Assembly: GCA_022559845.1 (NCBI GenBank) | Contig: CM040125.1 | Coordinates: 325,383,829-325,447,828, forward strand | Direction of reading: 5' to 3' | Origin: Amorphophallus konjac | Lineage: Eukaryota > Streptophyta > Magnoliopsida > Alismatales > Araceae | DNA length: 64,000 nt | Shown: in pieces, positions 21,147 through 32,873 of the stretch | Position numbering within the stretch: position 1 is the stretch's first letter | Layout: every line of letters begins with the position of its first letter | The notes under the pieces: model-generated | Database searches by the model: none | Told to the model about the DNA's origin: nothing | Seen by the model: only the letters and a program-made list of their open reading frames with translations | Translations under genes and position numbers: made by a program

Positions 21147-24100
21147 TGTGATGACCCAGGCTCCAGATACCGGGTAAACCCGATAACACTTGGATCCTAC
21201 AAGGCCTCCCAAGAGCGGTAAAGCTCCGAAGGGATAAAAGGAGTGTGTGTGGAGTACATTGAAGTCCCAGATAAAGCAGTAAGTAATTAATATTTCATGA
21301 CCAAGTTTGCTAAAGTAGCAAAAATAAAATTATTTTTTCAATTAACAATTTAATATAACAGAGTCCAGTCCAAATTAAAGATAAGTACAGTCCAACAGAA
21401 AAGAGAATATACACTGAAGTCGAGGGAAACCCGACGCAGAGAACACTGGCAATAATGACAACAATGAACTGACGCATCGTGTCACGAACCACGAGGAAGA
21501 AGAACGACCACACCTGAAAAGTAGGGGTGAGCCTCGTGTCACTGGCTCAGTGGGGGTCGCGAGGATCCCCACTGGAAATAACGCAGAAACACGCTAAACA
21601 GCGCTAAACAGTAAAGCAGGAAAATAGGAGCAACAACAGTATTAACAACAACAGTAAAGCTGTAGAAGTAGGAGTAAGAACAATTAAAGAAAGAGTAAAG
21701 CCGTACTAACCAGAAACACGATCGCCGACCAAACCATGGCTCCCTAAGCTACTCCAAACGGCAACAGAAAGGTGAACCCCGATCTCACCAAGTCGGGCGT
21801 TACCGATCCGTCGACAAAGTACAAGCTCCATCGCTGAAGCCTACCAAAATAGGGAAAAGCCTTATTAAAAGACATACACTGTCAAAGGTACAAACATACA
21901 CAACTAGATCGTCGTGTACGTTACACAAGACTGGACCGCGGGTGAAGCCAAGAACAAACTACCCGACAAGTCACGTCAATCATGACGGGAAATGGTCACA
22001 CACAAGTCACAGGATTCTTGAGATTGTGCGTCAAGTGACAGGAGCACCTCCTCACTAGAAGAACAGCCAGATGCGTCCACTAACGACTTATACTCCACCA
22101 CAAGTATCTCCCACACGCCGGGAACGGTGGTAACTGAGACACTCACAAAACCAAGTACGAGGAACAACAGTACCAAGTACTAGGAGCAACGGTACCACAA
22201 CAAAAGGAACAACGGTACCACAGTAACGAGTGACTAGTCAGGGTCACGCCCGTCGGAGCTCGTCCAAACGCCCCTGACCACGTGTGCACACACAAGCTCA
22301 ATGCCTTTAGCCAGGCCTCTAGCTAGCTTTCCCCCCAGTAGGACGCTACTGCAAGGCAAGGGGGCCCATAGAAACTATCTTACAAACCGTATATCGGGAA
22401 CACGCCCCGCCACCACTCCTCGGTGGGCCGACACACAGGAAAGTGTCGTCAGGCTACGACTAGTGAAGGATCACTAGACACAACGACTCTAAAACATCAG
22501 TGCTGAAGTACGGACAGGCTAAGCATGCACTATCGCAAGTACTACGGAGCACCAGACACAGGGTATCATACCATACTGCTATCGGACTCAGGGCAACAAC
22601 TAGAGCTGCTAACACAACGATCCTTGAGTCAAGAGACTCGGGGTCAAGATCGTCGTACATCACAGCTCACGCTGTTAATCAGCCTAGTCCTTATGCCAAG
22701 GTCACGATAAAACACCAATAAAGGAGACAACATCGGATCACCTGATCCACGCCTCCGCACGACACAAACCACGGAGACCTGAGGGATCACCAAGACCCTC
22801 AAAACACATGGACACATAAATCGAGGTAAGATAATACCTCAAAGCGTCCAAAACCATGTCTCGAACCATACAGGATCACTGAGACATTCACAAAGTCATA
22901 TGTCAACCACTGGGTCACACCGGGTTGGCCGGACACCAATAATGACTCTGAAGCAGTACGGAACACTACTCGACATAATGGCACTCCCCGGCCACCCTAT
23001 AATATGGTCACAGCCCTCATAGGACATCCAAGATATCCACGGGACAATGTGCAAACCACAAGGTAAGGCCATGACAAATGGAGGCCAAACATCAGGAAAA
23101 CAAGGCTCTGGGAAGTAAATAGTCATCTGCCAGGCCGCTAGGTAAGCCAAGCGGTCAGCCAATGGCCGCTACCTTCACATAGAGAATATAGACACTGGGC
23201 GGTCAAGAAGGAACCACACCAATACAGAAACGGTCTATACGTAAGCCATCTCACCGAGAAAAGCGGTCTAGGACATGGTCGCTACACTCAGAGACTCGAA
23301 CGGACAAAACTGCAAATCCATAGGGGTATGCAGTCTATCACAGGGCCGCAAGGGAGGCGGTAGCGGTCGTCCATAGGACCGCTAAACCCGTTCAACCCCC
23401 GAACCGACTTAAAACTGTCAAACAGCCTAGTTGTCTCCTACAAGGTCGGTAAGAACGCATAACGGTCAAGGCTGGGACCTCTAGCCCAACTGACTTAAAA
23501 CTACTAAACCGACATAAACAACGGTTAGCTGTCATCTCTCAGACCGCCAATCCCAGCTTAGCGGTCTATCGCATGACCGCGAAGCAGAACCGACATACAC
23601 AACCCCCCTTAGCGCTCTATCGTACGACCGCTGATAGAGAGTAGCGGTCATCCACTCGACCGCGAGCCAGAAGAAATCATCTATCATACGATCACGAAGA
23701 CCTGCTCCGACCTACTGTTCAAAAGGTAGAAACGGTCACCCAGGGACCGCTAAAGCCCTAAAAATTGTCTCTGGTAAGACCGCTAAATCGTTACGGCGGG
23801 AAAAAATAGGGGATTAGCCGATCTCGGCTGTTCCACGCCCCGTTCGCTTCTAAACGAAGGGGAAACAACCCTAATCGTCATACAAGCCTTCCACAGACCG
23901 GAAGGGGTCAAAATGACACCAAAAATACTAGAAACGGGTGATTATATCGAATCGACCCAAAATGAGTCACATGGGTTCCCGGGCTCATACCGGTCCCAAA
24001 TGACAACCAATCGCAATGAAACCAGCGGAATTGGCATGCTGACATGCTAGGGATTGAAATAAAACTAATTTGGCTAGAAACCGTCGCCGAGAAAGGCGAA

Positions 24101-24774
24101 CACGTCTCACACCCCCCAAGGCATGCTTCACCCAAACCGAAGCTAAACCCGCTCATTCTCGCACCGTATAGCTCGAAATCACGGGGGAACGCAATGCAGG
24201 AGTAGGGCGTCCATCTCCCTACCTCCACTGAAGTTCTAGCGCGCCGAAGCGACTAAACCACGTCGAAATCGATCAAACGGACCCGTCACGTCAGGTTTGA
24301 ATCCACCGAGAGATCGCCCCAATGCCACGCTCCATCCGTCACACCATCACGCTTCAGGTCAACTCCACGACGTCCCTGCCTCGCCCAGCTCGCCATGGTC
24401 GTGCGCCCCGCAGAGAGAGGGGAAGATAGGAGAGAGAACGAGAGAGTGAAAGTGAGAGGCGTGAGGGAGGAGAGAGGAAGGAGAGAGGGTTAAAAGAAAA
24501 GGAAATTAGGAATTTCCTAATTTTCGTAAATTCTGATTTTTGGTCTGAAAATGCGCTAATTCAAAAAAATATGGAAAAATAGTCTAAACGATCCTCGGAA
24601 AGAATGCAATGCTACTGTAGCATCCTCGAGTCGATGAATTCGACAATAAACTCACCACGGGGTTCTGTAACTTGTACAAGAGAAAAACCCACGCGGATCA
24701 TAAAACACAACTCAGGACCCACAAAAGCTATCTGAAACTTCTCGATAAAGATCCGAAAGACTCAGGGTCTTACA
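21147..24774 (-). mobile_element. 5' LTR of a truncated gypsy-type element
   Basis: 3628 bp. On the minus strand it begins TGTAAGACCCTGAGTC and ends GGGTCATCACA next to the primer site. No gag, pol or second LTR follows, so the element is truncated to LTR, primer site and leader. The terminus resembles the solo LTR at 12566. The class (Ty3/gypsy, Tekay-like) is inferred from length, ends and primer. The LTR interior has no supported gene, and 23116-23786 holds the palindromic module pairs. Confidence 0.75.
23116..23786. repeat. 26-nt palindromic modules in pairs, 32-nt period
   Basis: Modules with arms like AGCGGTC and GACCGCTA around about 8 variable bases. Clear pairs start at 23116/23148, 23227/23259, 23525/23558, 23609/23641 and 23729/23761, with start distances of 32, 32, 33, 32 and 32. 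A strong single copy lies at 23360, with a weak partner 32 bases upstream at 23328. Each module is 26 nt and the spacer about 6 nt. The core at 23612-23631 is the reverse complement, with one mismatch, of that in the gypsy LTR module at 28986. Confidence 0.8.
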
Positions 24775-25714
24775 CCTTCTGACGCCTTTCTGGCTTCTGG
24801 TGTTTGCAGGCCTCCACGGGTGCAAGATGATTTCCCCAACAAATAAATAGAGAATGTGGTACTTGACCTAGGAACCATTTTCCTGCCTCTACAATTATTA
24901 TTCATTGACGTCTATTATTTTGTCGATATCTGGTTATCCAGCAATCCAGAGGATTTCTCTTTCGGACAGTGAGTAGGGAAATCTTGGCTAAATCCCATGG
25001 GACAAACAGAACGACGATCAAAGATCAGACGGACTCCCTATGAAGTAAAGAGCGTGAAAGATGAATAGTGTTTAAAATATACATAAAAAAAGAAAAACAT
25101 TGAGTGCATTAAATGCACACGTTTCATCCGGATCGTATGCATTTTTAATGCATTATACTTCAGCTGCATGACGTGCGTTCGTCGTTTATTACGATCCATT
25201 TTGAATGCATTATACTTCAGCCGCACGACGTGCATTCATCATTTTCTTTTTGGCTGCATTTTGTTTTTTTTTTAAGACGGAAGAGGAGGGGAGCCGTGAC
25301 CCGGCACCCCATGGAGTGCCGGATGGGATGAGCCGCCAGATTGAAGGTTTCTCCGTTTCTAGTTGGGTGTTGTTTTGCTTTCTTTTTTTTATTTTAAATG
25401 GAATGAGTGCATTTAATGCACTTGTTTTGGATGCTGAACTGTCAGACTAGGTGGGCTGTCGGATAGGGTGCTTTGATGTCAAATGATTTTATTTTTTATT
25501 TTTTTGATTATCTTCTTTTTTTTCTTTTTTTATTTCCTATTTTTTCTTTTCTTTTTTTCTTCATTCTAATCACATATTTTACTTTTATATATTTTTTGAT
25601 CGCTTATTTTTTTTTTATATTTTTATGTGTATTCCTTTCTTGTTATTTTGATTTATTATTATTATTATTATTACTATTATTATTATTATTGGTTTAAGAC
25701 CCGGGTGACATTTT
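24775..25714. other. Gene-free older sequence
   Basis: No recognisable gene. It holds a diverged ~50-bp direct duplication (25148-25195 and 25205-25250, sharing ATGCATTATACTTCAG and CGACGTGC), a T-rich tract at 25460-25630 and an (ATT)n microsatellite at about 25653-25690. Words such as GAGTGCCGGATGGGATGAG resemble the degenerate GC block at 45420-45640. Confidence 0.6.
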
Positions 25715-25905
25715 GACAGCATCTCTCCCGGACCGAGGTATTTTGGAAGGAGGAAGCAAGTGCACATCCACGAAAATCTGAGATGACCCCTTAACTAAAT
25801 AGATGCACACAAAAGCAGCAACACCCTTGGTAGTCTATGGTACCAAATCTATCGGCCGAGTAAGGAGGCAAAGAGGAGCTGCCACTTAACAAAGATAATT
25901 GGGGG
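25715..25905 (-). repeat. Dispersed promoter-like repeat, copy 2, left part
   Basis: Carries TTTGACAGCATCTCTCCC, then words parallel to copy 3 (GTGCACATCCACGAAAATC; GCAGCAACACC). It is interrupted at 25905 by the gypsy element and resumes at 37431, then again at 45269 after LARD1. Joined length to the TATA-like box is about 975 bp, like copy 3. Confidence 0.5.
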
Positions 25906-28900
25906 TGTCACGCCCGAGCCTTTATGACAGCGGAAGACTCGCTCGAGAAATGTGAACAGCCGGCATGGTAAGTCTCTTGCAAGCAAGAATGATCAGAGCG
26001 CAAGACAATCACACACATAAATGCAATTACACAATAATTTAGACAAACTCCAACTTTATTTCATAAATGATCAAAATATTCTTTTACAATAACCTTTTCA
26101 TCATTTTCCATTCCACTAGACTCAAGAAATGAGAAATTATAAAGACTCGATCTAACATTGTAGACTTCCTAAGTCTTCACTCTCCATTTGATATGACTTT
26201 CATTCGCTCTCGGACCCCAAATCCGAATTCGTATCACTTTCATTTCCAGAAAAGATTAGAAATAGGTAATGAGCACACTTGCCCAGTAGGTATCTTTGCA
26301 TCAACATGAAGGCATCATTAAACTAATTAATATTTTAGCTCTAGAGAAATAAGGTAAAATCATGCAAATGCGATCAATCACGCGGTTAAACCAAAGTAAC
26401 AAGATGATCCTGTAAGATAGAATGAGAGCAAGAATGAACTAGCAAGAATGTAACAAGAACATGTTATTGGCATTTCATGAACAAGAATGTATCGAGAATG
26501 TACTAGCAAGTCACATAATCATCACTCCAGTATCTTTTGCTTATGAGCAAGTACTTCGTGAATTTCTGTGGAATATCAAATCATGTACAAGAAAGTCATG
26601 TCGTGCCGTATCGTGGATCTTCACTTATTTATAGAGAAAGTACTATCAGCGCAATGCGACGCCAGTAGCATCATACCCCATGGTTTATAATAGTATGTTT
26701 CCGACAATCAGCCGAGGGGACTAGCATAGAGCCCTTGAACACAATCAGTGCTCGATCGCATCTTCAAGTATAAATCAAGCTACTTCCACGCACGTAACAA
26801 TAAAGTATGGCCAAGAATGTATAATCAATAAGTTCATGATAACACTATTCAATGAATGAATGCTTCAATTTAATAATGCGAGAGTCAAGAATGACTTAAA
26901 CAAGGTTATGCTTATGGAAATAAATCGGCAGCATAACGGTACATTTCTTTAAGTTCCATTCATTATATTAAGTTTCTTGATTAATATGATAAGTCCTAGA
27001 CCATTATCAAGCCATCTAGGAACTTTAGAATATCAACCCTTGGGTCAAACCTCGGGTTAAGCACTCAAACAATGTGACGGTCAAGTACTGGGCCGTTACA
27101 CTTATGTGACGCACCAGTAGTGGGCCGTTACATTAGTCTGAATCCAGAAATAGCAAAATAGACTTAGTTCAATGTGACGGTCTTGTACTGGGCCGTTACG
27201 TTCACGTGACGATCTAGCCTTGATCCGTTAGAACGACTGATTCCAGAAACAATAATTGGACTCAGTTAAATGTGACGGTTGTATATTGGGCTGTTACTTG
27301 GGTCTGACGGTCCAATATAGGTCCGTTACATTGCAAGAACCAGAAAACATCGATAGTGCTTTCTAATCAATTGGGTTTTAATGGTATAACTAACTCGGCG
27401 TCCTAGTGGGAATCCCAGGCTCGCAGAGAATTACGGAGGCCTTGAAACAAGATTTCCTATTCTATTGGAAGGAATATCTAATAGAGAGGTCCTCATGTCA
27501 AAGAATAATGTTCCTATAGTGCAAAGTGTGAACTAATGAACAACATATCAGAATATGTGCCATGTACTTAAAGAAAATGACTCTATTGATAGAGAGAATG
27601 TGTAACAATATGAAATCATGATAAAACTCCGTCAATACATCATTTAAAATCATGGAGTTAATACAAACTATAGTGCTTTGGCATAAAATTAACACAACTT
27701 AAAATAACATAAGACACCTTAATCATACACTTTCGATTATGAATCAGTAACTAAACTTAAAGTCATGATAACATGTCCAAACTTAGCTATCTAAGCTTAT
27801 TTATAAGTAAACTTTAACTGGTTATCATTCTACCTCGGGCTGACAGAACACAGGTCTGACGGTCTAGGATAGGCGCGTTACAGTGCTTGTGACGGTTTAT
27901 CGTAGGGCCGTTACAGCGTTGTAACGCACTGAGTCTGGACCGTCAGAGATAACAGAGAAATTTAAAAATAACAGAAGGTGTGACGGCTTGTCGTAAGGCC
28001 GTTAGATCATTGTGACGGTCTTACCTTGATGCGTCAGATAGTCTGTTGGCCGTAAAATAAAGTAAAGGTTTATGAAAATATAACATGCATGGAAATCAAA
28101 ATACTACAACTATTCCAGACATGATAAACGAAGTATAGGCCAACTACATGCATGGGTTTTAGTGGATAGACAAGATAATATCTTTTATTTTCCATTTAGG
28201 GCTAAGAGATGCATGAATGTATAAAACTATTAAAACATGAAATCTATGATCTATCATGCATGAAATCAATCAAAACCAGAGGGCTTTTATCCCCAACAAG
28301 ATGTTTTTACCAATCATGAGATGGCCTACCTTTTAATCTAGGCTTTAATCTTCCAATTTGGGACTGCAAGATACGCCCTAGTTCTTCCCTTCCTGAGATT
28401 TTTCAGTAACTTCACGTCGCTCTATCTCTCCAATATCTTGACCTAAGGACGTGAAATTTTGAGGGTAAGAAGTTGAAACTAAGGGAATCAAAAAGTTCTA
28501 AAGGACTGAACTCTAATTACCTCCGTTAGACGTCCTAATCTCTTGATCTTCAGGGGTCTTTTGCTCTAAATTCTGGGCTGCTATGACTGAATTAGCGACT
28601 TTGGAAGCTTCTATCTCCTTGGTTGGTTGATCTCCTAGCACGAAATTTGGAGCACTATTAGTCTAAAGTATACTAAACAAAATCTTCTAAAGAACTTACC
28701 CGAAATTATGACTCCTTACCTTGATTCTTCACGAGCCAAAAGTAAGGGTCGCTCAGTTCAGAACTAGGTCCTATTTATAGGGTTTTGGCTAGGGTTTGAA
28801 GATTAGATCGATTCTAGAGTCCTTAATTTGCCAGAACCTGATCCCTAAGAGTCCTTAGTAATGTTATAAGCTCTCCCAAGTTGATCTTCTGCAGATAGGA

Positions 28901-29326
28901 TCCCAAAGTTCTAATCTTTTTGCTCGTTCTTCTATTCACGGAACTGACAGGATGTAACGCAGCAAGACTGGTGTGTTACATGGCTGTGGCGGTCGTACGA
29001 TAGACCGCTACATCCAACGTGCATAGAGTTCAACATCAATCAAACTCTTTTGTTAATTTACCATATTATTATCCATAAAAATGGAATTTTATCTTAAAAT
29101 ACGTAAATAGGCTAAATAACCTTCTAGAATATGGGCCAAACTTAATGGGCTTGGTCCTTAAATTTTTGGATTTTATTTAAATAGGCTAGGTTAATTATTT
29201 AACATAATTGGGCCTTATAATGACTTATTAATCAATAATCCTTTTATTAATCTATTTATCCCTTATAAATTTTAGAAAATTCTATAAATAACTCAGAAAT
29301 TATTACATAAATTCTGGGGCACTACA
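25906..29326 (-). repeat. Gypsy 3' LTR (3421 bp)
   Basis: On the minus strand begins TGTAGTGCCCCAGAATTT and ends GCTCGGGCGTGACA. It matches 34004-37430 along its length. No supported gene lies within. It contains 13 palindromic modules (27074-29011) and a TATA box equivalent to that in the 5' LTR near 28776. Confidence 0.95.
27074..29011. repeat. Thirteen 26-nt palindromic modules, 32-nt pairing (3' LTR)
   Basis: Modules start at 27074, 27106, 27174, 27206, 27272, 27304, 27856, 27889, 27921, 27980, 28012, 28954 and 28986, each 26 nt. Typical arms are GTGACGG and CCGTTAC, which pair over seven positions with one G-U wobble in RNA, around 12 variable bases. Starts within a group are 32 nt apart (33 once), leaving a spacer of about 6 nt that is not conserved. 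Arm changes are frequent, but module length is nearly invariant. Confidence 0.9.
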
Positions 29327-31298
29327 CCCCTCCCCCACTTAGAAGAATTTGGTCCCCAAATTCAATACATGGATTATGGAGAGTGTACTTACAGTTGAAT
29401 AATTCTGAAATTTTTTTCCGCGTGGCTGCTTCGGTTTCCCATGTTGCTTCATATGGCCATATTTTCTTCCATTGAATCTTGACCATAGGAATAACTTTAT
29501 TTCTTAGTTGACGCATTTCTCGTTCCAGAATCTTTATTGGCGTTTGCTCGTACGTCATATCCTTGTTAATCTCTAGATTGTCATAAGTGATAATATGGTC
29601 AGGATCATATACGTACTTCTTCAGCATAGAGACGTGAAATACGTCATGAACTCCTGCTAATTGTGGAGGTAAAGCCAGTTTGTAGGCCACTTCACCGACC
29701 CTTTCAAGAATTTCAAACGGGCCAATGAACCTTGGAGTTAGCTTGCCCTTAATGCCGAATCTTCGAATACCACGACCTGGAGAAACCTTGAGATACACAT
29801 GGTCTCCTACTTGAAATTTCAAGTCGCATCTTCGATTATCAGCATAAGATTTCTGCCTATCTTGTGCCATCTTTATTCTCTCTTGAATAAGCTTGATCTT
29901 CTCTGTAGAATCTCTGATAATATCGGGGCCTAGAAATTGTCTTTCCCCTATTTCATTCCAACATATTGGTGATCGACAACTTTTTCCATATAGAGCTTCA
30001 AAAGGTGCCATTTGTATGCTGGCCTGATAATTGTTGTTATATGCAAATTCTACTAGAGGCAAGTGATCATGCCAACTACCTCCAAAATCAATAACACAAG
30101 CCATGAGCATGTCTTCTACCACTTGATTCGTTCTTTCTGTCTGACCATCAGTTTGTGGATGAAAAGATGTGCTGAAGTTCAATCTAGTCCCTAGTGACTG
30201 TTGTAGACCCTTCCAAAATTGTGATGTGAATCGAGGATCTCTATCAGATATAATAGTGACTGGGACACCATGTAATTTAACAATTTCTCTTATGTATAAT
30301 GCTGCCAGGATATCCACAAACCATCGACTTTTGATTGGAATGAAATGTGCAGATTTAGTCAATCGGTCTATGATTACCCATATACCATCGTGTCCACCTC
30401 TTGTCTTAGGTAACCCCATAATGAAATCTATCCCTATACTCTCCCACTTCCATTCGAGAATATTCAAGGGATGCAGTTTACCTATGGGTCTAAAATGCTC
30501 TGCCTTTACTTGTTGACAAGTGAGACATCGAGACACGAAATCGGCTATTTCTCTCTTCATGTTGGGCCACCAGAAATTTCTTTTAAGATCTTGATACATT
30601 TTTATACTACATGGGTGAATGGTGTACCTGGACTTATGTGCTTGTTCTAGAATCAATTTCTTCGTATCCTCATGATCCGATACACATACGCGGTCTTTAA
30701 ATAGCAATCTTCCATCCTTAATAGAAAAATCTGGCCTTTGTTCAACATTGGCCTTGATCTCCAATAATATATGATCATCATTTTGCAGCTTGACCAGATC
30801 GTCTATCAATGTAGGTTGAGCTTGAATATTAGCTAGGAAACAATCCTCCTTCCTGTCAATATCTAAGTTCAACTGAGCAAATTGAAGAATAAGATTAGTC
30901 ATACTAATCATGAGACTTGATAGCATACCCATTGGTTTTCTGCTGAGTGCATCCGCAACAGCATTAGCCTTGTCAAGATGATATTGAATAGCAAAATCAA
31001 AGTCTTTGAGATATTCTAACCATCTTCTCTGCCTCATATTTAGCTCTTTTTGAGAAAATAAGTACTTCAAGCTTTTGTGATCCGAGTAGACCGTAAACTT
31101 TTCTCCATAGAGATAATGGCGCCAAATTTTCAAGGCGAAAATGACAGCTGCTAATTCCAAATCATGCACATGATAGTTTTTCTTGTGACGTTTCAATTGT
31201 CTTGAAGAATAACAGATTACTTTTCCATTTTGTATGAGGACACACCCTAAGCCAATACCTGATGCATCCGTATATACTTCGAATCCACCACCTTCCAT
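29322..31298 (-). pseudogene. Gypsy RNase H, integrase and chromodomain
   Basis: C-terminal 658 codons of Gag-Pol, without stops from a TGG-to-TAG-like break at 31371-31373. RNase H: Asp11 in YTDASG, Glu48 in HDLELAAV, Asp73 in YSDHKSLKYLF. Integrase: HHCC region (HKSRYTIHPC ... CLTCQQVK), then Asp in IGIDFIMGLPKT, Asp in ISDRDPRFTSQFW and Glu in FHPQTDGQTERTNQ. The tail (KILEREMRQLRNKVIP ... YEATWETEA) resembles the chromodomain that targets chromoviruses to heterochromatin. The stop codon lies in the first bases of the 3' LTR and the purine tract is translated as the last codons. No start of its own: it is part of a polyprotein. Confidence 0.93.
29327..29340 (-). other. Gypsy polypurine tract
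   Basis: Plus strand CCCCTCCCCCACTT reads AAGTGGGGGAGGGG on the minus strand, directly before the 3' LTR. It overlaps the end of the pol reading frame. Confidence 0.9.
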
Positions 31299-32111
31299 CG
31301 GTAGTGTTAGAATAGGAGCTGTAGTAAGATGATTCTTAAGAGTTTGTAAACTCTTTTCACACTCCTCTGACTAGACAAAAAGATTTTCTTTTCTTGTGAG
31401 TCTAGTTAAAGGAACTGCAATCTTTGAGAAATCCTTAATGAATCTTCTATAATAACCAACTAGACCCAGAAAACTTCATACTTCCGATACGGTCGTTGGC
31501 CGGCTCCAATTCTTGACGGCTTCTACCTTAGAAGGATCCACAGCGATACCTTCTTTTGAAATAATGTGGCCTAGGAATGAAACTTCCTTGAGCCAGAATT
31601 CACACTTATTAAGCTTGGCATAGAGTTTATGTTCTTTAAGTGTTTGTAAAGCTATCCTCAGATGTTCTTCATGTTCTTTCTTGGTCTTGGAATATATCAA
31701 GATGTCATCGATGAAGACGACGATGAATTGGTCCAGATATGGCTGGAAAACACCGCTCATAAGTTGCATAAATGCTGCTGGGGCATTAGTTAACCCGAAC
31801 GGCATTACCACGAATTCATAGTGGCCATAACGACTTCGAAAAGTCTATTTATAAATGTCTTCTTCTTTAATTCTCAGTTGATGATAACCTGATCTGAGGT
31901 CTATCTTAGAAAATTATTCTGCTCCTGAAAGCTGATCGAAGAGTTCATCAATACGCGGCAACGGATACTTGTTTTTGATTGTAAGTTGATTTAGTGGCCG
32001 GTAATCGATGCATAGCCTGAGAGAACCATCCTTCTTCTTGACAAATAGAACCGACGCACCCCAAGGGGATGTGCTAGGTCTGATAAAGTCCTTATCCAGT
32101 AGTTCTTATAA
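31299..32111 (-). pseudogene. Gypsy reverse transcriptase, with stops
   Basis: Reverse transcriptase in the same phase as gag and integrase, cut by stops at 32106-32108, 31914-31916, 31845-31847, 31476-31478 and 31371-31373. Motifs include [46 protein letters not shown] and the catalytic [10 protein letters not shown] near 31700, followed by [16 protein letters not shown]. All interruptions are TAA, TAG or TGA codons one transition away from a Gln, Arg or Trp codon. Not translatable as one product. Confidence 0.92.
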
Positions 32112-32873
32112 CTACTTCTTTAGTTCTTTGAGTTCTGTGGGGGACATCCTGTAAGGGGCTATAGAAACAGGTGCTGCTCCTGGAATGAGTTCAATAGTGA
32201 AGTTTACTTCCCTCTCGGGTGGTAAACTAGGTAATTCGGATGGGAACACATCGGGGAACTCATTTACAATAGGAATGTCTGCTAAGATAATCTCCTTGGA
32301 TTCGGTAACACTAACAGAAGCAAGAAAAGCTTCACATCCTTGCGAGATAAGTTTGCAAGCGTGAAGAGAAGATATGATAGTAGGATGCTTCTTGTACTTG
32401 ATGCCAAGAAAAGAGAATATTGGAAGACCGAGTTTTCGGGAGGATATAATCCTATTTCGGCAATTGATATAAACATCATGATCTACAAGCCAATCTACCC
32501 CTAAAATGGCATCATAACCTTTCATGTCAAGGCATACTAAGTTTGTAGGGAGATTATGACATTCTACTATCACTTCACTATCAGGATAATACTCGGTAAG
32601 CTTTGTTCCAGAACCTAAGGGTGTGGTAATAGCGAGATCTGAAGGTAAGGGAACTGATGCAATTGATAATATTTTTGCAATAGTGGGGATAAAAGAATGA
32701 GAGGCACCAGTATCGAATAGCACAAATGTAGGGCGAGAATAAATTTGAAGAGTACCTTCCATAAGCCCATCATCCTTGGGCGCTTCCTCTTCTTCTAAAA
32801 CGGCATTGAGGCGAGCCTGCCTCCTACGTCCTCCACCAGACGATTGGTCTTTCATAAAGGGGCAATCTGGCAT
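32112..32873 (-). pseudogene. Gypsy aspartic protease region
   Basis: Open segment of 253 codons ending in a TAG at 32112-32114. The retroviral-type protease has FDTGASHSFI near 32710, with catalytic Asp-Thr-Gly intact, and the downstream flap-type region with GYDAILGVDWL near 32500. It leads directly into reverse transcriptase. Upstream it continues in frame from the zinc knuckles of gag without a stop, so the first Met at 32873 is internal and not a real start. Confidence 0.88.

Noticed and set aside
27074..28037. Repeats of 26 nt with 6-nt spacers, superficially CRISPR-like
   Set aside because: Plant retrotransposon LTR, spacers far too short, modules vary in the middle, and no cas genes. 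Treated as LTR modules instead.
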